A stretch of DNA of 64,000 nucleotides from assembly GCF_900101615.1 (NCBI RefSeq), contig NZ_FMZX01000011.1, positions 62,001-126,000 on the forward strand. Reading direction: 5' to 3'. Under the pieces are notes generated by a model, which saw nothing but the letters and a program-made list of their open reading frames with translations, did no database searches and was not told the DNA's origin. Of the stretch, positions 1-7,750 are shown one piece after another. The DNA is from Belnapia rosea (GTDB taxonomy: Bacteria; Pseudomonadota; Alphaproteobacteria; Acetobacterales; Acetobacteraceae). A program made the position numbers and the translations under genes. Every line of letters begins with the position of its first letter. Position 1 is the stretch's first letter.

Positions 1-502
1 CCCGAGCCGCCGCGCGGGCAGCTATCCCGGCTACCGGCACGAGGACCTGCAGCGCAGCTTCGCCCCGGTGATCGCCGATCTGCGCCGCGCCCTCTCGGCC
101 GATATCGACCAGAACGCCGTCTCCATCCCGCTGCGCGACGCGCGGCACGGCGTCCGCATCGGGCCGATCACGGACCGCAACTGGCTGCGCGCCGGCTCCT
201 TCGTGCTGTCAGTCCAGGCCGACATGCCATCCGAGCATCTGCGCCGCCTCTTCCCGAACCAAGTCAAGATCGGCGCCGTCGAGCATATCCGGGAGCTGGT
301 GAACGTGGCGCTCCCCGGCATCGCCGTGCGCCCCCTGCCGGTCGCGCCGCGGCAGATCCCCTTCCATGCGGGCGCCACCTATTTCGAGCTGGATCGCGGC
401 AGCCCGCACTGGCAGCAGATGCAGACCTCGGGCGGCTTCGCCATCCATGTCTCCGGCGACTTCCCGAACCTTCGCATGGAGCTGTGGGCGATCCTCGCAT
501 GA
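1..502 (+). CDS. tssK: T6SS baseplate subunit TssK (C-terminal part, cut by window start)
   Basis: TssK joins the T6SS baseplate to the TssJLM membrane complex. Only the last 166 codons are present, read from base 2, so the start lies outside the window. The visible part contains a YPGYRHEDL stretch followed by a mixed alpha/beta C-terminal half ending in MELWAIL, which matches the TssK C-terminal (membrane-complex binding) region by eye. The stop TGA overlaps the ATG of tssL (ATGA), as expected for the conserved tssK-tssL-tssM order. Identification rests on this order as much as on the residues. Confidence 0.85.
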   Translation, partial: PSRRAGSYPGYRHEDLQRSFAPVIADLRRALSADIDQNAVSIPLRDARHGVRIGPITDRNWLRAGSFVLSVQADMPSEHLRRLFPNQVKIGAVEHIRELVNVALPGIAVRPLPVAPRQIPFHAGATYFELDRGSPHWQQMQTSGGFAIHVSGDFPNLRMELWAILA

Positions 503-1878
503 GCGACAATCCCTTCTCCGAGCCCGAGGACAGCGACCGCACGGTGGTGCGCGGCCCGACGCGCGCCGCGACCCCGATCCCGGCCGCTGCTCCGGCGGTG
601 CCACCGGGCTTCGCGCCCGCCATGCCGGCCGGCCCGACACCCCGCATGGCGGGCGAGGCGGAGACCTTGCCGAAGATCGGCCTCGGCCCGCTCTCCGCCG
701 CGGCCGGGCCGCTGCTCGACCTGCTCTCGCGGCTGGTCGCCAATGTGCAGGTGCCCAACCCGGCCGAGCTGCGCGAACGCGCGGTCCGTGCGCTGCGCAG
801 CTTCGAGGCCGAAGCGCGCGCCGCCGAGGTGAGCCCGGATGAGATCCGCGCCGCGCATTACGGCCTCTGTGCCGCGATCGACGACGTGGCGATGGCGACA
901 CCCTGGGGCCAGCAGAGCGGCTGGAGCGCCCATTCGCTCGTCTCCACCTTCCACCAGGAGGTGAAGGCCGGCGACCGGTTTTTCGACCTGCTCGCCGGCA
1001 TGCAGAAGGACCCGGGCCGCTACCGCCAGGCGCTGGAAGTGGCCTATCTCTGCCTGGCCCTCGGGCTGCAGGGGCGCTACCGCCTCTCGCCGCGCGGCGC
1101 CGCCGAACTCGACCGCATCCGCGAGGGCCTCTACCAGCTCCTGGTCCAGCTCCGCGGCCCCTATGAGCGCGAGCTTTCGCCGCATTGGCGCGGCGTCGAC
1201 GCACCGCATCGCCGCGCCGGCCGCAGCGTGCCGAGCTGGGTGGCCGGCGCTCTCGCCTTGGCCGTGCTCGGCATCGGCTATGCCGGGCTGGCGAACAGCC
1301 TGAGCGGACGGTCGGAGGATCTCTTCGCCCGCCTCGCCGCGCTGCCGCCCGGCGCCCTGCCGACCATCCAGCGCGCCGCGCCGCCGGTGCCGCCCGCCCC
1401 TCCGCCGCCCGCCCCGGCCCCGAGCCGGCCCGACCTGCAGACGCGGCTCCGCCAATTCCTCGCCCCCGAGATCCAGCAGGGGCTCGTCACCGTGCTCGCC
1501 GACCCCAACCGCGTCATCGTCCGCATTCGCAACCGCGGCATGTTCGCCTCCGGCAGCGCCAGCCTCGACCCGCGCTTCCGGCCCCTGCTGAACCGCATCG
1601 GCGAGGCGCTGCGCGAGGAGCCGGGGACGGTGCAGATCCTCGGCCATAGCGACAACCAGCCGATCAGGACGGCGCGCTTCCCGTCCAACTACCATCTCTC
1701 CACTGCGCGGGCGCAGGCGGCGCAGGATGTCATCGCCACGGCGACAGGCGGCGACCGCGCCCGCTTCAGCGCCGAAGGCCGCGGCGAGAGCGAGCCGGTT
1801 GCGGCGAATGCGACGGCCGAGGGACGCGAGGAGAACCGCCGCATCGAGGTCGTGGTGAATTACGGAAGGTCCCGCTGA
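499..1878 (+). CDS. tssL: T6SS inner-membrane protein TssL with C-terminal OmpA peptidoglycan-binding domain
   Basis: TssL (DotU/ImpK family) is a tail-anchored part of the T6SS membrane complex. The 459-residue protein has a Pro/Ala-rich N-terminus, a cytoplasmic helical DotU domain (about residues 65-225), one membrane helix (about 243-263), a proline-rich linker, and an OmpA-like domain (about 330-456) with a GHSDNQPI motif and an NRRIEVVV end. This is the long, evolved TssL form, which can anchor to peptidoglycan itself and fits a system without an obvious TssJ. I place the start at 499 (MSDNPF), giving a 4-base overlap with tssK, rather than at the GTG five codons upstream. The stop shares a base with the tssM start. 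Confidence 0.93.
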   Translation: MSDNPFSEPEDSDRTVVRGPTRAATPIPAAAPAVPPGFAPAMPAGPTPRMAGEAETLPKIGLGPLSAAAGPLLDLLSRLVANVQVPNPAELRERAVRALRSFEAEARAAEVSPDEIRAAHYGLCAAIDDVAMATPWGQQSGWSAHSLVSTFHQEVKAGDRFFDLLAGMQKDPGRYRQALEVAYLCLALGLQGRYRLSPRGAAELDRIREGLYQLLVQLRGPYERELSPHWRGVDAPHRRAGRSVPSWVAGALALAVLGIGYAGLANSLSGRSEDLFARLAALPPGALPTIQRAAPPVPPAPPPPAPAPSRPDLQTRLRQFLAPEIQQGLVTVLADPNRVIVRIRNRGMFASGSASLDPRFRPLLNRIGEALREEPGTVQILGHSDNQPIRTARFPSNYHLSTARAQAAQDVIATATGGDRARFSAEGRGESEPVAANATAEGREENRRIEVVVNYGRSR

Positions 1879-4800
1879 TGGACGCGTTGCTCTCCGTCCT
1901 CGGCACCGTCCCGGCGCTGGCAGGGCTCGTCGCGGCCCTGGCCATGGCGGCGCTGTTCTGGATCTACGCGCCGCTGATCGGCGCGGGCGACGTCTATCCC
2001 TTCGACTCCCTCGTCCCTCGCCTGATCCTCGCCGCGCTGCCGGTCATCGTCTTCCTCGTCACCATCACCCTCATCGGCCTGCGCCGGGCGCGGCGCGACA
2101 CGGCGCTGGTCACCGAGGCCGCCGCGCCCGACCCCGCCGCGCAAGCGGGCGCCGAGGAGGAGGCCGCGCTGCGCGAGAAGCTGACGGCGGCACTCGCCGC
2201 GCTGAAGCAGGCGACCGGCGGCAAGGGCGGCTATCTCTACGACCTGCCCTGGTATGTCTTCATCGGCCCGCCCGGCAGCGGCAAGACCACGGCCATCGCC
2301 CAGTCCGGCCTCGAATTCCCGCTGGCCGAGGGCCGCGTCGCCGGCGTCGGCGGCACCCGCAATTGCGACTGGTGGCTGACCGACCGCGCCGTTCTCATCG
2401 ACACCGCCGGCCGCTACACCACGCAGGACAGCGACGCCGCGGCCGACAAGGCAGGCTGGGACCGGTTCCTGGCCATGCTCCGCCGCAACCGACCACGCCA
2501 GCCGCTGAACGGCGTGCTGGTCTGCTTCGGCGTCGACATGCTGAGCCGGCTCGACGCCCAGGGCCGCCAGGACCATGCCCGCGCCGTCCGCAAGCGCATC
2601 AAGGAGTTGGAGGAGAAGCTCGGCCAGCGCCTGCCGGTCTACCTGCTGGTCAGCAAGGCCGACCTCCTCTCCGGCTTCACCGAATTCTTCGACGATCTCG
2701 ACAAGGAGACACGCGCCCAGGTCTGGGGCATGACCTTCCCGGTCGAGACCGGCCCCGAGGGCACCGCCGGGCGCTTCGCGGGCGAGTTCCAGGCGCTGCT
2801 CGGCCGGCTGCAGGCCCGGCTGCTCGAACGGCTGCAGGCCGAGCGCGGCCCCTCGCAGCGCGCCGCCATCATGGGCTTCCCGAGCCAGGTCGCCTCCCTC
2901 GCCGAGCCGGTCGGCGCCTTCGTCCAGGCCGCCTTCGGCGGCACGCGGCTCGACCCGGCGCCGATGCTGCGCGGCGTCTATCTCGCCTCCGGCACGCAGG
3001 AAGGCACGCCGATCGACCGGCTGACCGGTGCGCTCAGCCGCGCCTTCGGCCTCGACCCGCGCCGCCCCGCCAGCGTGCTCGGCCAGCGGGGCCGCAGCTA
3101 CTTCCTCGGCCGGCTGCTGCGCGAGGTGGTGTTCAACGAGGCACGCCTCGCCGCCCGCGACCGTGGGGCGGAGCGCCGCCGCCACATGGTCGCCATCGCC
3201 GCCTGGTCCCTCGCCCTGGTGGTGACGCTCGGCGGTCTCGGCTGGGCCTACGGCGCCTATACCGCCGAGCAGCGCCGCGCCGCCGCGCTGGAGGAGGCGC
3301 TGGCCAAGGCCGAGGGCGCCGGCCGCACCGTCCGCTTCGACCCGGTGGTGGATGCCAACCTCGCCGCCATCCTGCCCTATCTCGACGCGGCACGGCCCCT
3401 CCCCGCCGCCGCGCACACGCCCGGCGGCGGCCTCGGCCTGTCGCAGGAGGCGGAGCTGGCGACGGGTGCCGAAGCCGCCTACCGCCGCACGCTGGACCGG
3501 GTGATGCTGCCGCGCCTTCTGGCCGGGCTCGAGGCGCAGATCCGCGCCAATTTCCAGCGCCCCGATTTCCTCTACGAAGCCTCCCGCGTCTACCTGATGC
3601 TCGGGCGCCAGGGCCCGCTCGACCGGCCGCTGGTCCGCGAATGGCTGCTGTCCGACTGGCTCCGCAGCTTCCCCGGCGCGACGGGCGCACCGCAGCGCGA
3701 CGCCCTGCTCGGCCATCTCGACGCGCTGATGGCGATGGAATTCTCTGCCTACCCTCTCGACGGCGCGCTGGTGGATGGCGCCCGCCGCGTCTTCTCCCGC
3801 CTCCCCATGGCCGAGCGCGTCTATTCCCGCCTCCGCCCGCTCGGCCAGCCGCTCCGCCCCTGGACGCCGGCCGAGGCGATCGGCCCGGCCGGCCAGCGCT
3901 TCTTCACCCGGGCCTCCGGCCGGCCGCTGACCGAGGGCGTCCCCGGCCTCTTCACCGTGGACGGGCTGTACCGCACGCTGATGCCCGCCCTCGGTGATGC
4001 GGTGCGCGGGGCGGCGGCGGAATCCTGGGTGCTCGGCCCCGAGGCGCAGGCCGGCGGCGCCGAGGACCCGGCGCGGCTCGAGGCCGCCGTGCTCGGCCTC
4101 TATGCCGAGGATTATGCCCGCGCCTGGCAGACCCTGCTGGACGACTTGGTGCTGCCGCCCTTCCGCAACCTCACCGAGGCGGCCGAGGGCCTGAACGTGC
4201 TCGGCGCCCCGACCTCCCCCATCCGGGACCTGCTGCGGGCCGCGGCACGCCAGCTCTCGCCCGGCACGCCACCCGAGGGCTGGGCCGCGGCCGGCCGTGG
4301 TGCCGAGGCGCAGCGGGTCCAGGCAGCCCAGGGCCAGGCCCCTGCGCCCACCGGCGCCGAGCCGGTCGCGCAGCTGGTGGAGGGCCGCTTCCAGGCGCTC
4401 CGCACCGCCGCCGGCCAGCCGATCGACGGGGTGCTGGCGATCGTCAACGAGCTCTATGTCCAGGTCGCCCGCCTCGCCTCCTCCCCGCCCGGGACGGTGG
4501 TGCCGGCGCCGACCGCGGGGCTCGACCCCGGCCAGCGCCTGCTCGCCGAGGCCGCCCGGCAGCCGCAGCCGCTGGCCCGCTGGCTGACCGCCCTCGGCCA
4601 ATCGACCGCTGCGCAGCGAAGCGGCGGCGCTAAGGCCGCCATCGCCGCGGCCGGTGGCCAGGCGCTCGGGCCGGTCTGCCGGGCATTGGGCGATCCGCGC
4701 GCCATCCCCTTCCCCTTCCGCCGCGACGCCGCGCAGGACATCCCGGTCGATGATTTCGCCCGCCTCTTCGGCCCGGGCGGTTCGCTCGACCAGTTCTTCG

Positions 4801-5345
4801 CCCAGTGGATCCGCCCCTATGTCGACACCACCCAGCGCCCCTGGCGGCTGGTGGCGACCGCCGGCCTGGCCCCGCCGGTGACCCAGGCCGATGTGCTGCA
4901 ATTCGAGCGCGCCCAGGCCATCCGCGATGCCTTCTTCCCCGGCGGCGCCATGATGGGCGGCCTTCGCTTTGAGCTGGTGCCGCAGGGCTTCGACCCGAAT
5001 GCCCAGGGCGCGATCCTCGAGGTGGATGGCACGCGCTACGAGATGGCGCGCGGCGCCCCCTCCCGCCCCATCCCGCTCGGCTGGCCGAGCCGCGGCAACC
5101 TCACCCTCAATTTCGAGCCGGCCTCCTCCAGCGGGCCGCTCGCCTTCGACAGCGGCTGGTCGGCCTTCAAGCTGGTCACCGGGCGGCAGGCGACGCTCCA
5201 GGCCACCGGCCAGGGCAGCCGGTTGCGGGCCACGGTGACGCAGGGCGACCGTTCGGTGGTCTTCGAGCTGCGGACCGGCAGCACGATCCACCCCTTCGGG
5301 CTGCGCGAGCTGCAGGAATTCCGATGCCCGCAGCTCGCGCCCTGA
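1878..5345 (+). CDS. tssM: T6SS inner-membrane protein TssM (IcmF family)
   Basis: TssM is the large ATP/GTP-binding inner-membrane subunit that spans to the periplasm and works with TssL. The 1155-residue product has two N-terminal membrane helices (about 13-35 and 46-68), a Walker A motif GPPGSGKTT at residues 130-138, a following DTAGRYTT switch-like motif, a third membrane helix near residues 437-460, and a long periplasmic region ending in a beta-rich C-terminal domain. The length is normal for the family. Start and preceding stop overlap (TGATG), so it is translationally coupled to tssL. The 3' end overlaps tagF by 22 bases. Confidence 0.95.
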   Translation: MDALLSVLGTVPALAGLVAALAMAALFWIYAPLIGAGDVYPFDSLVPRLILAALPVIVFLVTITLIGLRRARRDTALVTEAAAPDPAAQAGAEEEAALREKLTAALAALKQATGGKGGYLYDLPWYVFIGPPGSGKTTAIAQSGLEFPLAEGRVAGVGGTRNCDWWLTDRAVLIDTAGRYTTQDSDAAADKAGWDRFLAMLRRNRPRQPLNGVLVCFGVDMLSRLDAQGRQDHARAVRKRIKELEEKLGQRLPVYLLVSKADLLSGFTEFFDDLDKETRAQVWGMTFPVETGPEGTAGRFAGEFQALLGRLQARLLERLQAERGPSQRAAIMGFPSQVASLAEPVGAFVQAAFGGTRLDPAPMLRGVYLASGTQEGTPIDRLTGALSRAFGLDPRRPASVLGQRGRSYFLGRLLREVVFNEARLAARDRGAERRRHMVAIAAWSLALVVTLGGLGWAYGAYTAEQRRAAALEEALAKAEGAGRTVRFDPVVDANLAAILPYLDAARPLPAAAHTPGGGLGLSQEAELATGAEAAYRRTLDRVMLPRLLAGLEAQIRANFQRPDFLYEASRVYLMLGRQGPLDRPLVREWLLSDWLRSFPGATGAPQRDALLGHLDALMAMEFSAYPLDGALVDGARRVFSRLPMAERVYSRLRPLGQPLRPWTPAEAIGPAGQRFFTRASGRPLTEGVPGLFTVDGLYRTLMPALGDAVRGAAAESWVLGPEAQAGGAEDPARLEAAVLGLYAEDYARAWQTLLDDLVLPPFRNLTEAAEGLNVLGAPTSPIRDLLRAAARQLSPGTPPEGWAAAGRGAEAQRVQAAQGQAPAPTGAEPVAQLVEGRFQALRTAAGQPIDGVLAIVNELYVQVARLASSPPGTVVPAPTAGLDPGQRLLAEAARQPQPLARWLTALGQSTAAQRSGGAKAAIAAAGGQALGPVCRALGDPRAIPFPFRRDAAQDIPVDDFARLFGPGGSLDQFFAQWIRPYVDTTQRPWRLVATAGLAPPVTQADVLQFERAQAIRDAFFPGGAMMGGLRFELVPQGFDPNAQGAILEVDGTRYEMARGAPSRPIPLGWPSRGNLTLNFEPASSSGPLAFDSGWSAFKLVTGRQATLQATGQGSRLRATVTQGDRSVVFELRTGSTIHPFGLRELQEFRCPQLAP

Positions 5346-5881
5346 TCGGCCTGCATGGCAAGCTGCCGGCACACGGGGATTTCGTGCGCCGCGGCCTGCC
5401 CGCGAGCTTCTGCGAGCCCTGGGATGCCTGGCTCCAGGCCGGCATGACCGCCGCGCGCAGCAGCCTCGGGCCCGGCTGGGAGGCCGCCTGGGCCACCGCC
5501 CCGGCCTGGCGCTTCGCCCTGCCTGCCGGCGCCTGCGGGCCCGACCCCGTCGCCGGCATCCTTGCCTGCTCGACGGACAGCGTCGGCCGCCGCTTCCCGC
5601 TCACCCTCGCCGCCATCGCACCCGGCCAGGCCGAGCCGCCTTGGCACGTCCCCTGGCCCGCCCCCTGGTTCGCACTGCTGGAGGGTGCGCTGCGCCAGGC
5701 CCAGGCCGAAGGGCTCGATGCCGATGCCCTGGCCGCCCGGCTGCCGCCACCCGGCGAGGCGGACCCCACCGAGGCGCCCGAGCCCGGCTGGTGGACCGCC
5801 GGCGAGCCCTGCCTGGTCTGGCCGCTGCCCGCCCTGCCCGCACCCCATGAATTCGTCCTGCTGCTGGATGCCCAGCCATGA
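5324..5881 (+). CDS. tagF: T6SS-associated protein TagF (DUF2094)
   Basis: A 185-residue protein with the N-terminal signature GLHGKLPAHGDFVRRGLP and the following CEPWDAWLQAGM stretch that typify TagF. TagF is a cytoplasmic regulator; in Pseudomonas and Agrobacterium it represses T6SS assembly post-translationally. It starts inside the end of tssM (22-base overlap) and its stop overlaps the ATG of the PP2C phosphatase gene (ATGA). The tagF-pppA pairing supports a role in the threonine-phosphorylation control circuit together with the kinase encoded at 22108-24123. In some species TagF and PppA are fused, which fits this adjacency. Confidence 0.9.
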   Translation: MPAARALIGLHGKLPAHGDFVRRGLPASFCEPWDAWLQAGMTAARSSLGPGWEAAWATAPAWRFALPAGACGPDPVAGILACSTDSVGRRFPLTLAAIAPGQAEPPWHVPWPAPWFALLEGALRQAQAEGLDADALAARLPPPGEADPTEAPEPGWWTAGEPCLVWPLPALPAPHEFVLLLDAQP

Positions 5882-6600
5882 CCCCGTCGATCGAGCCCGG
5901 CCTGCTCTCCGACTCAGCCACCCATCCCGGCGCCGTCCGAAAACGCAACGAGGACAGCCTGGTCCATCGGCCCGATCTCGGCCTCTGGGCCGTGGCCGAT
6001 GGCGCCGGCGGCCATGGTGCGGGCGATGTCGCCAGCCAGGCCGTTGCCGCGGCGCTCGAGGCCATCCCGCCCGGCCTGTCGGCCGCCGAGATCCTGACCC
6101 AGGCCCGGCTCCGCCTCGCCGGCGTCCATGCCGAATTGCAGGCCCAGGCCGCCGCCCTCGGCGCCGACCGGGTCATCGCCACGACGGTGGTGGTGCTGCT
6201 CGCCCGCCACGGGCATTTCGCCTGCCTCTGGGCCGGCGACAGCCGCGCCTATCTGCTGCGCGACGGCCTGCTGCAACGGGTCACGCGCGACCACTCGCTG
6301 GTGCAGGAGATGGTGGACCAGGGCACGTTGACCGAGGCGGAGGCGGAGACGCACCCCCAGGCCAATGTCATCCTGCGCGCCGTCGGCGCCGCGGGGGAGC
6401 TGGTGCTCGACAAGGTGAGCGGCCGCATCACGCCGGGCGACAGGCTGCTCCTCTGCAGCGACGGCCTCTTCAAGGCGCTGCCGGAGGAGGAGCTTGCCGG
6501 GCTGCTCATGCAGGGCGCGGGCGCCGAGGCCGTGATCTCCGCCGCCGTCGCGCGGGGCGCCCGCGACAATGTCAGCGCCGTCCTGCTCTGCGCGACCTGA
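5878..6600 (+). CDS. pppA: PP2C-family Ser/Thr phosphatase PppA
   Basis: A 240-residue Stp1-type PP2C phosphatase. Metal-binding and catalytic motifs are in order: RKRNED (21-26), VADGAGGHG (39-47), AGDSRAYLLRDG, DHSLVQEMVDQG, LLCSDGLFKAL and GARDNVSAVLL near the C-terminus. It is cytoplasmic with no signal peptide. In T6SS loci PppA dephosphorylates the target of the PpkA-type kinase and so shuts the machine down; that role is inferred from context. Its ATG overlaps the tagF stop. It is the last gene of the first rightward block and converges on the hcp gene, with 14 bases between the stops. Confidence 0.93.
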   Translation: MTPSIEPGLLSDSATHPGAVRKRNEDSLVHRPDLGLWAVADGAGGHGAGDVASQAVAAALEAIPPGLSAAEILTQARLRLAGVHAELQAQAAALGADRVIATTVVVLLARHGHFACLWAGDSRAYLLRDGLLQRVTRDHSLVQEMVDQGTLTEAEAETHPQANVILRAVGAAGELVLDKVSGRITPGDRLLLCSDGLFKALPEEELAGLLMQGAGAEAVISAAVARGARDNVSAVLLCAT

Positions 6601-6614
6601 GGGCGGCGCGACGC

Positions 6615-7082
6615 CTAGTCGCCGGTGGCGACGTTGTAAAGGATGTTGGCCGAGACGCCGGTCAGGTCGTCGCCATAGGCGGTGTACTTGATGTCGATGG
6701 TGGTGAAGTTGATGGCGAAGGATTCCATCGGCACGCCATCCCCCGCGCTGCTGTGCTGGAAGGAGGCGATGCCCGCCTCGCCCAATGTGTAGACGAGATA
6801 CGGCAGCAGCATGCCGGTGCCCTGCCGGACGAAGCTGATGGTCACCATGCGGTCGAACTTGCCGGTGAAGCCTTCGGTCAGCAGGCCGATGGTGCTGGTG
6901 TCGCTGACCTTGGTGCAGGTGACCTCGGTCACGGCAGGCTCGGTCCTGGCACGCAGCCCGGCGCGCACCGCACCGCTGGCACGGGACATGCCCCAGCCAA
7001 GGCTCTCGAGCTTGATGTAGCCTGCCTCGCCGTTGAGGCTGTGCTCGCCCTCGATGCCGTCATAATGCATGAAGATGGTCAT
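6615..7082 (-). CDS. hcp: Hcp-family T6SS tube protein (paralogue 1)
   Basis: A 155-residue Hcp1-family protein. Features are the N-terminal HYDGIEGEH, a central EVTCTKVSDTSTIGLL segment aligning with the EITMTKVSDGTTIKLF of the neighbouring gene, and alternating beta strands. Hcp forms the hexameric rings of the secreted inner tube and can carry effectors. It lies 138 bases downstream of a second hcp, last in the leftward clpV-hcp-hcp run. The two proteins share the fold but are clearly diverged, so this may be a structural variant or a specialised carrier. The ribosome-binding site is weak (AGG), suggesting lower translation than paralogue 2. Confidence 0.9.
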   Translation of the reverse strand: MTIFMHYDGIEGEHSLNGEAGYIKLESLGWGMSRASGAVRAGLRARTEPAVTEVTCTKVSDTSTIGLLTEGFTGKFDRMVTISFVRQGTGMLLPYLVYTLGEAGIASFQHSSAGDGVPMESFAINFTTIDIKYTAYGDDLTGVSANILYNVATGD

Positions 7083-7166
7083 GCGGGCCTGCCCCGGGAT
7101 GCTACGGCATGGTCACTGGAATGGCGGGCGCGCATCACGCTGCGCGCCGGAACCCAGGCGCCGGAT

Positions 7167-7194
7167 GGGATGCGGGGCGAAGCCGCCGCATCCC
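7167..7194 (-). terminator. Hairpin between the two hcp genes
   Basis: A perfect 9-bp stem (GGGATGCGG / CCGCATCCC) encloses GGCGAAGCCG, which can form a further 3-bp stem with a GAA loop. No U-tract follows on the minus strand, so it is more likely an attenuator or RNA-stabilising hairpin than a full terminator. It sits just downstream of hcp paralogue 2 and ahead of paralogue 1. A separate 11-bp perfect inverted repeat (CCTGCCCCGGG at 7088-7098 and its complement at 7199-7209) brackets it. Confidence 0.45.
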
Positions 7195-7220
7195 AGGGCC
7201 CGGGGCAGGCGCAGCCGGGC

Positions 7221-7697
7221 TCAGGCGCCCTTCGCGGTAGACAGATCCCAGCTGTAGAAGCTCTGCGAGCCGCTCAGGTCATCGCCGACCGGGTTGTAGC
7301 CAAGCTTCACCTTGTCGAAGTTCAGGCTGATGGATTCCGTCGGGCGGTCGCCGCCGGAGCTCATCGAGAAGCCGGAGACGCCGCAGCCCTGCAGCTCGAC
7401 GCTGAAATAGACGACCGGGGTGTTGCCCTTGCCGGTGCGGACGAACTTGATCTCGACGGTGTTGTCGAGCTCGCCATGCAGCGCTTCCTCGAAGAGCTTG
7501 ATGGTCGTGCCGTCGCTCACCTTGGTCATGGTGATCTCGCTGACGGACACCACGCTGCCTTCCCGGGTCGAGGTGCCATAGGCGGAAGAAATCGCGCGGC
7601 CGACGCCGAACTGGAAACTGCTGACCTCGAAATGATCATCGAAGCCGGTGATCTTCGACTCACCCTTCACGTCCGGGTACTTAACGAGAATCGGCAT
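7221..7697 (-). CDS. hcp: Hcp-family T6SS tube protein (paralogue 2)
   Basis: A 158-residue Hcp family protein starting MPILVKYPDVKGES, with the EITMTKVSDGTTIKLFEEAL segment and a C-terminal beta-rich half ending in SFYSWDLST. It is the presumed main tube subunit: it has a good ribosome-binding site (AAAGGGAG about 8 bases upstream of the ATG) and follows clpV by only 53 bases. The start is set by that site. Hcp is exported through the contractile sheath; there is no signal peptide, as expected. A hairpin downstream may set the ratio between the two Hcp proteins. Confidence 0.93.
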   Translation of the reverse strand: MPILVKYPDVKGESKITGFDDHFEVSSFQFGVGRAISSAYGTSTREGSVVSVSEITMTKVSDGTTIKLFEEALHGELDNTVEIKFVRTGKGNTPVVYFSVELQGCGVSGFSMSSGGDRPTESISLNFDKVKLGYNPVGDDLSGSQSFYSWDLSTAKGA

Positions 7698-7750
7698 TGG
7701 TGAACTCCCTTTCTGCCTGCCCGGCCTCGGTGGCGGCCCTTTGCCGTCGC

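Noticed and set aside
1860-5372. Minus-strand open frame of about 1170 codons opposite tssM
   Set aside because: It is the mirror of a well-supported TssM gene. High GC removes stop codons from the opposite frame; the product is low-complexity and has no family motif.
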